Source: Bacteroidota bacterium (lineage in GTDB: Bacteria > Bacteroidota > Bacteroidia > Chitinophagales > Saprospiraceae). Taken from it: DNA of 12,902 nt. The position numbers and the translations under genes are program-made. Shown here in pieces: positions 1 through 6,258 of this stretch (its first letter is position 1; each line of letters starts with the position of its first letter). Location of the stretch: the NCBI GenBank assembly GCA_008501835.1, contig QQUB01000789.1:1-12902 (forward strand), given 5' to 3'. The notes beneath the pieces were generated by a model. That model searched no databases, had not been told where the DNA came from, and worked only from the letters and a program-made list of their open reading frames with translations.

Positions 1-325
1 AAATCTGGACATAAGGAGCAATCAGGCCATTTTTCCCAATTGATATTTTTTTGTTGTCTATGAACATGCAATTCGCATTGACAAATGTATTTTCCCCTAT
101 GGAAATGTTTTCTCCGTAATCGCAAAAGAATGGTGTTTCAATCCAGACGCCGGCTCCTTTGTGGGCAAAGAGCTCCGATAAAATATCGTCGCGCTCTTTT
201 AATAGTTCCGAGTCGAGATTATTATATCTTTGGAGCAGTTTACGTGCCTTATGATACATTTCAATTAATTCCGGATCTCTGGAATCGTAGAAGTCACCAT
301 TCAGCATTTTTTCTTTTTCAGTCAC
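1..325 (-). CDS. maa: Maltose/galactoside O-acetyltransferase, N-terminal part (runs off left edge)
   Basis: Reading leftward from a GTG at 325 gives 108 residues with no stop before the window edge. The protein opens M-TEKEKMLNG-FYDSRDPEL, the usual N-terminus of maltose acetyltransferases. It continues with FFCDYGENISIGENTFVNAN, then FIDNKKISIGKNGLIAPYVQI, which is the start of the hexapeptide-repeat left-handed beta-helix. Such enzymes transfer acetyl from acetyl-CoA to a sugar hydroxyl in the cytoplasm. GTG was chosen because the family begins M-TEKEK. An in-frame TAA lies five codons upstream, and the only early ATG (307) would remove the conserved start. The catalytic His and most of the beta-helix lie outside the window. 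Another hexapeptide sugar acetyltransferase is possible, but the N-terminal Mac domain favours the Maa/LacA group. Confidence 0.88.
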   Translation of the reverse strand, partial: MTEKEKMLNGDFYDSRDPELIEMYHKARKLLQRYNNLDSELLKERDDILSELFAHKGAGVWIETPFFCDYGENISIGENTFVNANCMFIDNKKISIGKNGLIAPYVQI

Positions 326-376
326 GATGGTTTTATTTTGTTAATTTCGTACCCACCAAACCTGTCTTCCTCGCCA

Positions 377-418
377 GGCAAGATTCATTCGGTGCGACTT
401 GCCGAATGAATTCGGCAA
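377..418. repeat. Overlapping, mutually exclusive inverted repeats
   Basis: Three perfect inverted repeats share bases. GGCAAG (377-382) pairs with CTTGCC (398-403). ATTCATTCGG (383-392) pairs with CCGAATGAAT (402-411) across a 9-nt loop. TTGCCGAA (399-406) pairs with TTCGGCAA (411-418) across a TGAA loop. The last two cannot form together. The site lies in the 326-542 spacer, upstream of the acetyltransferase gene and beyond the stop of the lyase-like gene. It could be a terminator for the latter, a REP-like element, or a leader structure. No T-tract follows that would make it a clear terminator. Confidence 0.6.
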
Positions 419-542
419 ATACGGGTTGTTTTTGAGGCTGTCCAAAGGAATTCTATCCGGAAATCCGGCTCACTGATCAATTCACATAGTTCATTGCTCA
501 ATGATCCTTTATATTTCATTTTGAGTATCTCGCAACTCTTCA

Positions 543-1595
543 CTATTGGACCGTAATGATTTTTGCCAGATTAACATGATTGCCTTGAAAATTAATCATA
601 TATATTCCTTTAGGAAATGAGGAAACGTCAAGGTTAACTTCTGATGTTGAACCAATCTTTTCTTCCATCATTTTTCTCCCATCAATACTGAAAATCTGAA
701 TCGAAGTTATTTCGCCGGGTATGTTTTTAATATAAAGCCTGTTATCTGCTAAAGTAGCAATACTAATCTCATTAATTGCCGGGTTTTCTGCGGAGGATAA
801 ATCTATTTCTTCAACACTGAAATTGGCGAAAAGAACCTCCTCATCCCGAAGATCCTGATCATTGAGCAGACTTCTGTAAATTCCCCACTTCGGCCTAACA
901 AACTCAGCTCCCGGCCGCCAATTGATAATGGAATTATTGGAATAGCTGAACAAGGTTTCTTCATCGCTCACTCTTTTTATGGTGATTTCGTAAGTGCCGT
1001 CAGTGCTGTAAGTAATGGTTTCCGTTACTTCCAGCCAGGTCCCGATCAGGGGAGCCAGGTCTGTTTGGGATAAGGTGATTTGAGAACTGGTTTCCGCATA
1101 CCGTAATTCGAGCCGGTCAGGATTGCCTTTGCGGGTGGTTAAGGTGTACATGGGCATGCTTTCCAGGGACCCACCCACCGATTTCAGTTGATGAATATGG
1201 GTAAAGTTCGGGGAAGATTGAAAACCGGATGCTAATTTGAATTTCCATTTATACTGAACGGTCTCGTTTTCTATGCCCAATAAGTTGTCCGGAGATTGGC
1301 TATAGGATTTTATTTCATTCCGTTGCCGGTCAAAATTGATGCAGCGGTCATTGTCAGGCGTGACATGGATATGGAACCGAAACACATGGGCATTTAATTC
1401 TTCATCAAAAATCTCATCAATATGATCCCCGAATTCCGGATGACTGCAATCCGGAGTCTCAATCGGATTATACCCGGGTGCCAATACGGAAGTGATCAAT
1501 TCATAGGTGTTTCCCGGTCCGTCCGCATCGAGTACAACCTGACCGTAGCCATAATTTAATAACAACAGGAATACCAATTTTAATACCAGTTTCAT
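543..1595 (-). CDS. Secreted polysaccharide-lyase-like jelly-roll protein with T9SS C-terminal sorting domain
   Basis: The 350-aa protein starts with a signal peptide (residues 1-19, hydrophobic core LVFLLLLNY, ending GYGQ). The central region, roughly 60-265, has motifs typical of heparin-lyase-I-like beta-jelly-roll proteins: VQYKWKFKLASGFQ, FTHIHQLKSVGG, TLTTRKGNPDRLELRY, GTWLEVTETITY and FVRPKWGIYRS. The last 75 residues (about 276-350) form a type A T9SS sorting domain: LYIKNIPGEITSIQIFSIDGR, then a stretch with SFPKGIYMI and the terminal ITVQ. It is therefore exported by Sec, then moved to the surface or released by T9SS. Lyase activity is inferred from fold-type motifs recalled from the family, and the substrate cannot be told. 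A non-catalytic carbohydrate-binding role is possible. It stands alone, with no SusC/SusD pair or other polysaccharide-utilisation genes beside it. Confidence 0.8.
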   Translation of the reverse strand: MKLVLKLVFLLLLNYGYGQVVLDADGPGNTYELITSVLAPGYNPIETPDCSHPEFGDHIDEIFDEELNAHVFRFHIHVTPDNDRCINFDRQRNEIKSYSQSPDNLLGIENETVQYKWKFKLASGFQSSPNFTHIHQLKSVGGSLESMPMYTLTTRKGNPDRLELRYAETSSQITLSQTDLAPLIGTWLEVTETITYSTDGTYEITIKRVSDEETLFSYSNNSIINWRPGAEFVRPKWGIYRSLLNDQDLRDEEVLFANFSVEEIDLSSAENPAINEISIATLADNRLYIKNIPGEITSIQIFSIDGRKMMEEKIGSTSEVNLDVSSFPKGIYMINFQGNHVNLAKIITVQ

Positions 1596-1616
1596 GATTT
1601 CGAGAATTGATTTGAT

Positions 1617-1624
1617 TAAAGATA
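1617..1624 (-). promoter_or_regulatory. Possible -7 promoter element for the lyase-like gene
   Basis: On the minus strand this reads TATCTTTA, one base from the Bacteroidota -7 consensus TAnnTTTG, and it lies 22 nt before the ATG at 1595. I see no TTTG at the expected -33 distance, so this is only a candidate. Confidence 0.3.
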
Positions 1625-1643
1625 ATTTTGCTTTTCCTTTTTA

Positions 1644-1671
1644 TCGGAATTTTTTTCTGCCAAAATTCCGA
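1644..1671 (-). terminator. Inverted repeat just after the 82-aa membrane protein gene
   Basis: TCGGAATTTT (1644-1653) and AAAATTCCGA (1662-1671) form a perfect 10-bp stem with an 8-nt loop, 6 nt after the stop of the gene ending at 1678. The position suits a terminator separating this gene from the lyase-like gene. However, the bases after the stem on the minus strand are A-rich rather than T-rich. It could instead be an operator or a mobile-element scar. Confidence 0.4.
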
Positions 1672-1677
1672 ATCAGG

Positions 1678-1926
1678 CTAATTCAAATTTCTCTCTTTCA
1701 AAAGTTTATTCACCTCTTTAATTTTGGTTTTATTCTTAGCGGCAATGGGAAGATAGATCAACGGAAGAAAAGTTAACCAACCCAAACCATTTTTAACGGA
1801 GCTGTAAATGGCTACCCCGATCAGAAAACCAAAGATCACGGCATCGTAAACATTAGTGGGTTTAAGGTTTTTTGCTTCCTGTAACAATTCTTCGTCTGTT
1901 AATTCTGCTAATTGTTTCTGCTTCAT
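1678..1926 (-). CDS. Small two-helix membrane protein (conserved hypothetical type)
   Basis: 82 aa. A charged N-terminus (LTDEELLQEAKNLKPTN) is followed by two hydrophobic segments at about 27-43 (VYDAVIFGFLIGVAIYS) and 48-64 (LGWLTFLPLIYLP), then a basic tail ending EVNKLLKERNLN. Small inner-membrane proteins with this layout (E/L-rich start, hairpin of two helices, KLLKERNL end) are common in Bacteroidota and have no known function. The start is preceded by an A-rich stretch, as for neighbouring genes. It begins 41 nt after the lipoprotein gene stop, so the two could share a transcript. The ORF is supported by its composition and by the recalled family pattern. Confidence 0.75.
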   Translation of the reverse strand: MKQKQLAELTDEELLQEAKNLKPTNVYDAVIFGFLIGVAIYSSVKNGLGWLTFLPLIYLPIAAKNKTKIKEVNKLLKERNLN

Positions 1927-1967
1927 TTTTTCTGTTTGTTGTTAAGGTTTAGATGGTGGTACGGGTA

Positions 1968-2600
1968 TTATTCGGACATAACTGTTCCGCTGTGTGCATT
2001 TATTTTTATTACATTTTCATGAGTAAGAATATCCGAATCACCCAAATCTTTATACTTCACCAAATCTATTATCAAAATCTGGTTTAAAGTATCATAACTT
2101 ACCTCGTAGGAATGATAACCTTTATTCATTGCCTTTGTCCAAACTCTTTTGAAATCCTTAATCGAAATTACTTCTGAATTTTCATTATTATCAATGCAAT
2201 TAGGTAACTCAACAGGGTGTAACAATTCTCCTTTGCTGTTTAGAATAAGAGAGAAGCAATATTTGGAAATCAAAGCATCCTCGGGTAAAAGCCATTCAAA
2301 ATTTAAATAATATTGTGGAACTTCCCATTCGTATTCCCTGGTGTATGAACAAGAATCAATAAATAAACATTCAACAAATTTGATTTCTTTGTCGAGGGCA
2401 TCCTGAGGAATTAATAATAAAAGTTCTTCAGTTGCACTATTTTTTATTTCCGGAGGCAAATTATCAAAATTATCATAAAGCCTATCTCCGGAACACCGGG
2501 TAACAGGTAAACCGCAAAATTTTTCAATAGGGTGTATTTTTCTGCAGCTTACTGTTGTTAGAATTATTAAAGCAATAAGTAACTTGTAGATTGGCATCAT
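1968..2600 (-). CDS. Putative lipoprotein, unknown function
   Basis: 210 aa. The N-terminus is a lipoprotein signal peptide: MMPIYKLLIALIILTTVSC with Cys19 as the likely lipidated residue (Cys18 if the second Met, at 2597, is the start). The mature part has Cys29, Cys36, Cys78 and Cys84, which could form disulfides outside the cytoplasmic membrane. A central region rich in aromatic and acidic residues (YEWEVPQYYLNFEWLLPEDA) follows. Near the C-terminus the alternating pattern VSYDTLNQILIIDLVKY suggests beta strands. I do not recognise a domain family. It lies in the run of co-oriented small genes and has its own spacer with a candidate promoter upstream. Retention in the outer or inner membrane cannot be judged. 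Confidence 0.75.
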   Translation of the reverse strand: MMPIYKLLIALIILTTVSCRKIHPIEKFCGLPVTRCSGDRLYDNFDNLPPEIKNSATEELLLLIPQDALDKEIKFVECLFIDSCSYTREYEWEVPQYYLNFEWLLPEDALISKYCFSLILNSKGELLHPVELPNCIDNNENSEVISIKDFKRVWTKAMNKGYHSYEVSYDTLNQILIIDLVKYKDLGDSDILTHENVIKINAHSGTVMSE

Positions 2601-2624
2601 TCATTGATTGAGCAGAACGTCGGG

Positions 2625-2632
2625 TAAATGTA
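2625..2632 (-). promoter_or_regulatory. Possible -7 promoter element for the 210-aa lipoprotein
   Basis: On the minus strand this reads TACATTTA, one base from TAnnTTTG, and it lies 25 nt before the ATG at 2600. No clear -33 TTTG is present. It overlaps the small gap between the GCTGG hairpin and the gene. Confidence 0.25.
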
Positions 2633-2638
2633 CTAAAG

Positions 2639-2680
2639 CCAGCTTTTGCTGGTAATAAACGTCATACACCATGTTAGCTA
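2639..2680 (-). repeat. Intergenic repeat element with hairpin (attC-like candidate a)
   Basis: CCAGC-TTTT-GCTGG (2639-2652) is a perfect 5-bp hairpin. It overlaps TTGCTGGTAAT (2646-2656), an 11-mer that recurs exactly at 6124-6134 in another spacer. Toward the zinc-ribbon gene the minus strand reads AGCTAAC (overlapping that gene's TAA stop), six of seven matches to the integron R'' consensus RYYYAAC. The opposite end lacks a clean GTTRRRY, so it is only attC-like. Confidence 0.4.
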
Positions 2681-3348
2681 CCGTGTTCTTTTTCTTTTAA
2701 AATCATTACTGTTTTTGCTGATTTGGTTAAGTACCTTTTTATCAATTGCTCTTGTTCGTTATCAACTTCAATACCTAAACTTGGCAAATCTTTTTTTACT
2801 CCGTCTACTGTTTTTAAACAAAATTCAATTCGTTTAATTTCAGCAATTATGTTCATTTGAAAATTTGTCAGGTCTACCCGATAACCTGTTTCAAAATGGC
2901 CTTTTACTAATTCACCAACTATCCAAAAATATGGTATTCCTTTTATTCTAAAACTTGAATCGAATTGGATCTCTGCCCCAACTTCATCATGCCAATTATG
3001 GCTACATTTCCTGCATTGCTTGGCATAGGGTGTTCTTGTTAAAAAATCACAATTTGGACATTTATTCAACTTAAACTCTTCCGGTGAATCTTTACTGATT
3101 CTTTCTGCAGTTTTGATAACAAAAGTTTCATATCCATTTTCAAACATTTTCAGGAATTCAGAGTCCTCTTCGTATCCAAATTTTTCTATTAACATTTCTT
3201 TTCGCCTTTCGAATTGCTTTTTGTGTGCATACCGGTCAGGATTTCCTAATTTACTTGAAAGAAAAAACTGTCTCAAGCCTTTTCTTTCCAATTCTGTCAT
3301 TAGCCTTGGAAAATGGTCGATTATGTATTTTGCTTCCTGGTATTCCAT
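2674..3348 (-). CDS. Zinc-ribbon protein with possible beta-barrel C-terminal domain, unknown function
   Basis: 224 aa with no signal peptide, so cytoplasmic. Residues 1-85 are helical and charged (HFPRLMTELERKGLRQFFLS and onward). A four-cysteine zinc ribbon follows: CPNC (Cys97, Cys100) and CRKC (Cys112, Cys115). From about residue 128 the pattern FRIKGIPYFWIVGELVKG, then HFETGYRVDL, IIAEIKRIEF and LPSLGIEV resembles the second (beta-barrel) domain of EF-Tu-type proteins. There, an exposed G-x-V-x-x-G-x-h-x-x-G motif precedes strands setting up an I-x-x-I-E turn. That similarity is by eye only. The zinc ribbon suggests nucleic-acid or protein binding, and the exact role is unknown. It has its own spacer on each side within the accessory gene run. 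Confidence 0.75.
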   Translation of the reverse strand: MEYQEAKYIIDHFPRLMTELERKGLRQFFLSSKLGNPDRYAHKKQFERRKEMLIEKFGYEEDSEFLKMFENGYETFVIKTAERISKDSPEEFKLNKCPNCDFLTRTPYAKQCRKCSHNWHDEVGAEIQFDSSFRIKGIPYFWIVGELVKGHFETGYRVDLTNFQMNIIAEIKRIEFCLKTVDGVKKDLPSLGIEVDNEQEQLIKRYLTKSAKTVMILKEKEHGS

Positions 3349-3390
3349 TTTTTATTTTTTCTTATGATGGCAAACATCCCGAGCTGATTC

Positions 3391-3446
3391 AGCGTAATAA
3401 GTGTTGTGCTTTCGGTAGAGCATGATCATCATCCCTCTTTGTTGCC
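3391..3446 (-). repeat. Intergenic repeat element (attC-like candidate b)
   Basis: At one end GTAAT (3394-3398) is followed by GTGTTGTGC (3401-3409), a 9-mer repeated exactly at 6140-6148. At the other end CTTTGTTGCC (3437-3446) is repeated exactly at 5490-5499 and lies 7 nt from the stop codon of the 165-aa membrane protein gene. The two ends enclose a 27-nt middle. Self-complementarity between the ends is weak, so the shared motifs are the main evidence. Confidence 0.4.
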
Positions 3447-3453
3447 AACAGTT

Positions 3454-3951
3454 TTATGTTAATCTTTTCTCAATTCTGCGTTTGGCAAGTTTCAATCCCA
3501 TTCCATTCGTCCGGTAAATTCTATAAGTTGGTTTATTATTGAGCTGTTCTTCAATCTTGCTTAAGGGACGAGCGAGCTTTTTGTCGTTTAATTGATTTCT
3601 TGGTACATGGAAAGTTATTACTTCCCCATTAGGAGCATATTGAGATAATCTGAGGACAAAGGTAATATCAATAATAACATCATACTTTCCAGCTTTAAAT
3701 TTGGCTTGTGATTCCGATAAAGGTTCAGCCTGGAAAATTTGTACTACCTTTTTGAGCATCTTTTTTTTACGAATAGGGAACCATTTATCCTCAATCAGGT
3801 AAAAGAAACCTCCAAGAATTATTGAACAAGTTAAAAGAACCAGGATCGACTCCCAAATTTCAGTATCAGCTTGACCTGTTATGGATAGGGTAATATATAT
3901 CAACCCGAACATAACCGCTGCTCTTCTTGTCCATTTCAAAAATGTTTTCAT
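3454..3951 (-). CDS. Small membrane protein with two N-terminal helices and cytoplasmic C-terminal domain
   Basis: 165 aa. Two hydrophobic segments lie at about 11-26 (AAVMFGLIYITLSI) and 34-53 (ESILVLLTCSIILGGFFYLI). A very basic patch follows (RKKKMLKKVV, about 61-70), which by the positive-inside rule places the remaining 100 residues in the cytoplasm. That part carries strand-like stretches (GKYDVIIDITFVLRLSQ, EVITFHVPRNQ) and a basic tail (LKLAKRRIEKRLT). I do not recognise the family. It has a good promoter-like -7 element 24 nt upstream and so is probably transcribed on its own. Confidence 0.7.
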   Translation of the reverse strand: MKTFLKWTRRAAVMFGLIYITLSITGQADTEIWESILVLLTCSIILGGFFYLIEDKWFPIRKKKMLKKVVQIFQAEPLSESQAKFKAGKYDVIIDITFVLRLSQYAPNGEVITFHVPRNQLNDKKLARPLSKIEEQLNNKPTYRIYRTNGMGLKLAKRRIEKRLT

Positions 3952-3974
3952 GCAGTTTTATTTAAGTAGGCGGA

Positions 3975-4011
3975 CAAAACTAATTTTAATGAAAAGTTAT
4001 ACTATCACAAA
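3975..4011 (-). promoter_or_regulatory. Bacteroidota-type promoter for the 165-aa membrane protein
   Basis: On the minus strand TAGTTTTG (3975-3982) matches the -7 consensus TAnnTTTG exactly, 24 nt before the ATG at 3951. A TTTG (4008-4011) lies 25 nt further upstream, longer than the usual spacing of about 19-21. The -7 element is the stronger evidence. Confidence 0.5.
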
Positions 4012-4017
4012 TTATTT

Positions 4018-4057
4018 AACCACGGGGATCACAGGGAAGGCACAGTGAACACAGATG
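4018..4057. repeat. Degenerate CACAG repeat, 9-11 nt period
   Basis: Four CAC[AG]G units start at 4021, 4030, 4041 and 4050, giving spacings of 9, 11 and 9 nt. The sequence reads AACCACGGGGATCACAGGG and continues with GGCACAGTGAACACAGATGG. This resembles the degenerate CCACAGAG-type intergenic repeats I recall from many environmental genomes, whose origin is unclear. It lies in the spacer upstream of the 165-aa protein gene, on the far side of its promoter. Confidence 0.6.
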
Positions 4058-4097
4058 GAAGAAAGTGACATTCCGTACCTGTGGTCGGAAGGTTTAA

Positions 4098-4193
4098 ATT
4101 TAACAACTTGAAACCAGTTCTGCCCTGATACTTTTTGGCAACGACTTGGATCTTACCATTATATCAGGGATTACCCAGCTTCAGCTTTGTTAC
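4098..4193 (-). repeat. Long imperfect inverted repeat, best attC-like candidate (c)
   Basis: CCCTGATA (4123-4130) and TATCAGGG (4162-4169) form a perfect inner stem. Outward, TTTAACAACTTGAAACC pairs imperfectly with the 4170-4193 arm that ends GCTTTGTTAC. About 21 of 31 aligned positions are complementary, including TAACAA/TTGTTA at the outer edge. In the gene direction the element starts 3 nt after the DUF6090 gene stop and ends GTTAAAT, a full match to the integron R' consensus GTTRRRY. The first box (AAGTAAC) matches RYYYAAC only in part. Outer and inner paired boxes around an unpaired 31-nt centre are how attC sites are built. Confidence 0.5.
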
Positions 4194-4196
4194 TTA

Positions 4197-4886
4197 TCAT
4201 TTGATTTCCTTCTCGATTTTTTCCCTGAGCTGAATCAGCTTTTCTTCTGTTTGGGTATAATATCCAAGAATGAAATGCCTGTTCATCTGAATCTTCCACA
4301 GATAACTCATTAGAATGTTTTTTTCTGCTTCGCTAATATTAAGCGGCAGTTTTATCCCGGTGATATTTCCAAAGGTATCATATTCGAAATTTGGGGCAAC
4401 CATATTATTTATTTCTTCGAAGTAGTTATCCTGGTATTGCATCTCATTGTATTCCTCTTCGAATTTTTTCAGGATGTTATAGTCGTATTCGTACAAGGTT
4501 ATTATTTCAAACCTCAAGGAATCATCCTCGATCAATTCTAAGCCTCTGGACTTCAAAGTTTCGTAACCGGAGATGTTTTGAATAGAGATGAAATCTCTCG
4601 TTAAATTAAAATAATGCATAGGCATAGTATCCAAATTCATCGCTCGTTCCTCCAGCACGTCCCGCCAAAAATTACATGCGGCAACCCCATCCTCATGCCC
4701 TTTTTTATTGATTCTTATATCCTCAATATCTTTTTCTAATCCGTTCGAGATTTCCGCTAATATCTTATCTGCCGCTTCATTATCCCTACGGTTTTCATTC
4801 CAGTTGTTGAGCGCAAAGGCCGAGATGACAGCGATGAATATGGACAGGAATTCAAAGCCTAATTTTCTCCAGTTTGTGTTTTTCAT
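4197..4886 (-). CDS. DUF6090-type single-pass membrane protein
   Basis: 229 aa. The first 30 residues carry the family hallmark: KLGFEFLSIFIAVISAFALN followed by NWNENRRD, a single transmembrane helix at about 10-27. A long, mostly helical, acidic domain follows (EISNGLEKDIEDI, CNFWRDVLEERA, LREKIEKEIK at the end). DUF6090 proteins are widespread in Bacteroidota and have no known function. The ATG overlaps the TGA of the upstream lipoprotein gene by 4 nt (ATGA, 4883-4886), which implies translational coupling. The soluble domain probably faces the periplasm, but the sequence alone does not settle the topology. Confidence 0.85.
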   Translation of the reverse strand: MKNTNWRKLGFEFLSIFIAVISAFALNNWNENRRDNEAADKILAEISNGLEKDIEDIRINKKGHEDGVAACNFWRDVLEERAMNLDTMPMHYFNLTRDFISIQNISGYETLKSRGLELIEDDSLRFEIITLYEYDYNILKKFEEEYNEMQYQDNYFEEINNMVAPNFEYDTFGNITGIKLPLNISEAEKNILMSYLWKIQMNRHFILGYYTQTEEKLIQLREKIEKEIK

Positions 4887-5464
4887 TTGTGTTGATTATT
4901 GCTTTTATATAGTTCGATTGCTTTCAGGTATTTCATTCCGCCGGCCTCTGTTTGGTCGTGTAAAAAACCATTCAGCTCCGGGTGGTTTTTATCGACCCAA
5001 CTTACAAGGGTATCTCTGTTTTTTATAAATAATGAATCATTAAAAAACACGTATTTGGTGGTTTCAATGCTGACTATTTTGTCATTATTAAATCGAAGGA
5101 TCTGGTTGGTAACAATGGGCTCTTCATGAAGAAACAATATTCTTTTGTCGATTTTTGAAATCTTCGCTTTGACAACTTCACCCTCCTGGAAAATTTGAAG
5201 AATTTCATAATTAGGGTCAAATACTGCATCCCATTTCATCCATTCAATATATTCCTTCAGCTTAAAGGTCTGTTCATAGTCATATTCAGTTTCTTTTGTC
5301 AAAAGACTGTCGGTCAATAATTGTGTCATTAAGGAATCATCAGAATTGTCAAGCGCTTTGTAGTAATCATTAGCAATGGCCAATTGGTCAACTTTCTTTT
5401 CAGAATTGTCACAAGACATAAATCCAATGGCCAATAGGCAGAATAGAACTATGATTTTATTCAT
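4883..5464 (-). CDS. Putative lipoprotein, NTF2/SnoaL-like
   Basis: 193 aa. The signal peptide MNKIIVLFCLLAIGFMSC ends with a lipobox, Cys18 being the lipidated residue. Residues about 27-140 suggest a small alpha+beta cone fold of the NTF2/SnoaL type: a helical start (LAIANDYYKALDNSDDSLM), EYIEWMKW, then strands EVVKAKISKID, PIVTNQILRFNNDKIVSIET. The fold is inferred from this pattern and there is no catalytic signature. It is the first gene of a two-gene operon with the DUF6090 gene (4-nt overlap), so the two products probably act together at the cell envelope. A spacer of 47 nt separates it from the 195-aa gene upstream. Confidence 0.78.
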   Translation of the reverse strand: MNKIIVLFCLLAIGFMSCDNSEKKVDQLAIANDYYKALDNSDDSLMTQLLTDSLLTKETEYDYEQTFKLKEYIEWMKWDAVFDPNYEILQIFQEGEVVKAKISKIDKRILFLHEEPIVTNQILRFNNDKIVSIETTKYVFFNDSLFIKNRDTLVSWVDKNHPELNGFLHDQTEAGGMKYLKAIELYKSNNQHK

Positions 5465-5472
5465 TTGTGTAT

Positions 5473-5499
5473 TGTTTACTGTACTTATACTTTGTTGCC
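5473..5499 (-). repeat. Short intergenic repeat element (attC-like candidate d)
   Basis: This lies in the 47-nt spacer between two genes. CTTTGTTGCC (5490-5499) is identical to 3437-3446 and lies 12 nt from the stop codon of the 195-aa protein gene. The other end reads GTTTAC (5474-5479). It is too short for a typical attC and may be a decayed copy. Confidence 0.35.
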
Positions 5500-5511
5500 T
5501 GTTAGTATTTA

Positions 5512-6099
5512 TTATTCATTAATTGTCATCAATTCTTTGTACAAATCATCAAGAAACCTTTGTTGATCTTCATCTTCCTCAAAATACCTTTGGTAATTCA
5601 CACCACAGGATTCCACGTTCAAAATGTTCTTTTTATTAAATGACCAATCTTCTGTATCCTCTACGGTTATACCCAAATTATCATGACAACTTTCCCAAAG
5701 ATCAGCAAACCGGGTTCTTTTATTGAGTTTTTCGAAATCAGCATAAACACTAAAGCCTTTCATTTCTGAATTATAAAACCTGACAATGGATGTAATTGGC
5801 ACTCCTCCCCAGTTTATTGTTGTTCCTTCCATAAAGGAGATCTCAATAATATCTTTCGGATTGAGTGGTTTATTTTGCTCATGTTTTTTCCAAAAGTATT
5901 GATTTTTATATATGATTTTGGTGCCTTCCGGTAACAGAATATTTTTAACGACTATTTGTTTAGTAGTTACAAAAAAAGGCCTTTTGTCAGGCTTATTAAG
6001 TGCCCACGAAGCACCAAGTGCATTAAGATAAGCATATAAGCATCCAATAGCTATCAGTATTACAATCCCCGATACTATTAGTATTTTTTGTGTGTTCAT
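5512..6099 (-). CDS. Membrane-anchored or exported protein of unknown function
   Basis: 195 aa. One hydrophobic N-terminal segment (KILIVSGIVILIAIGCLYAYL, about 5-25) acts as a signal anchor or uncleaved signal. There is no Gly-Cys lipobox in the right setting, although Cys20 sits inside the helix. The rest is soluble and rich in aromatic residues: PFFVTTKQIVVKNILLPEG, YKNQYFWKKHEQNK, TTINWGGVPITSIVRFYN. It ends with an acidic tail (YFEEDEDQQRFLDDLYKEL). Cys139 and Cys160 could form a disulfide if the domain is periplasmic. I recognise no family. It is flanked on both sides by spacers bearing the shared repeat motifs, as expected for a one-gene cassette. Confidence 0.72.
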   Translation of the reverse strand: MNTQKILIVSGIVILIAIGCLYAYLNALGASWALNKPDKRPFFVTTKQIVVKNILLPEGTKIIYKNQYFWKKHEQNKPLNPKDIIEISFMEGTTINWGGVPITSIVRFYNSEMKGFSVYADFEKLNKRTRFADLWESCHDNLGITVEDTEDWSFNKKNILNVESCGVNYQRYFEEDEDQQRFLDDLYKELMTINE

Positions 6100-6123
6100 T
6101 TTTTGTTAAAATTTTGCTTCCTA

Positions 6124-6190
6124 TTGCTGGTAATGGTCTGTGTTGTGCTGACCCAATGGGAGGTAAGTCTATCATACATATTGTTCTTTA
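6124..6190 (-). repeat. Intergenic repeat element (attC-like candidate e)
   Basis: TTGCTGGTAAT (6124-6134) is identical to 2646-2656. GTCTGTGT (6136-6143) is identical to 7142-7149, and GTGTTGTGC (6140-6148) is identical to 3401-3409. Thus this spacer shares exact words with three others. At the far end TTGTTCTTTA (6181-6190) loosely resembles the CTTTGTTCTC at 7171. The element sits about 70 nt after the VOC gene stop. The remaining 6191-6258 shows nothing recognisable. Confidence 0.4.
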
Positions 6191-6258
6191 CTGGTTTTTA
6201 TTTCCTAATTTGATAGTCAGCCCTCCTCTTAAGATAAGTCCTTTATCCAATATTTCCG

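Noticed and set aside
85..435. 116-codon plus-strand frame at the left edge
   Set aside because: It is antisense to the acetyltransferase gene, whose conserved N-terminus is clear, and its translation has no protein-like features.
385..519. 44-codon minus-strand frame (MKYKGSLSNELCELISEPDF and onward) upstream of the acetyltransferase gene
   Set aside because: Short, ends inside the inverted repeats, and has no promoter or family support; it might be a gene remnant but cannot be called.
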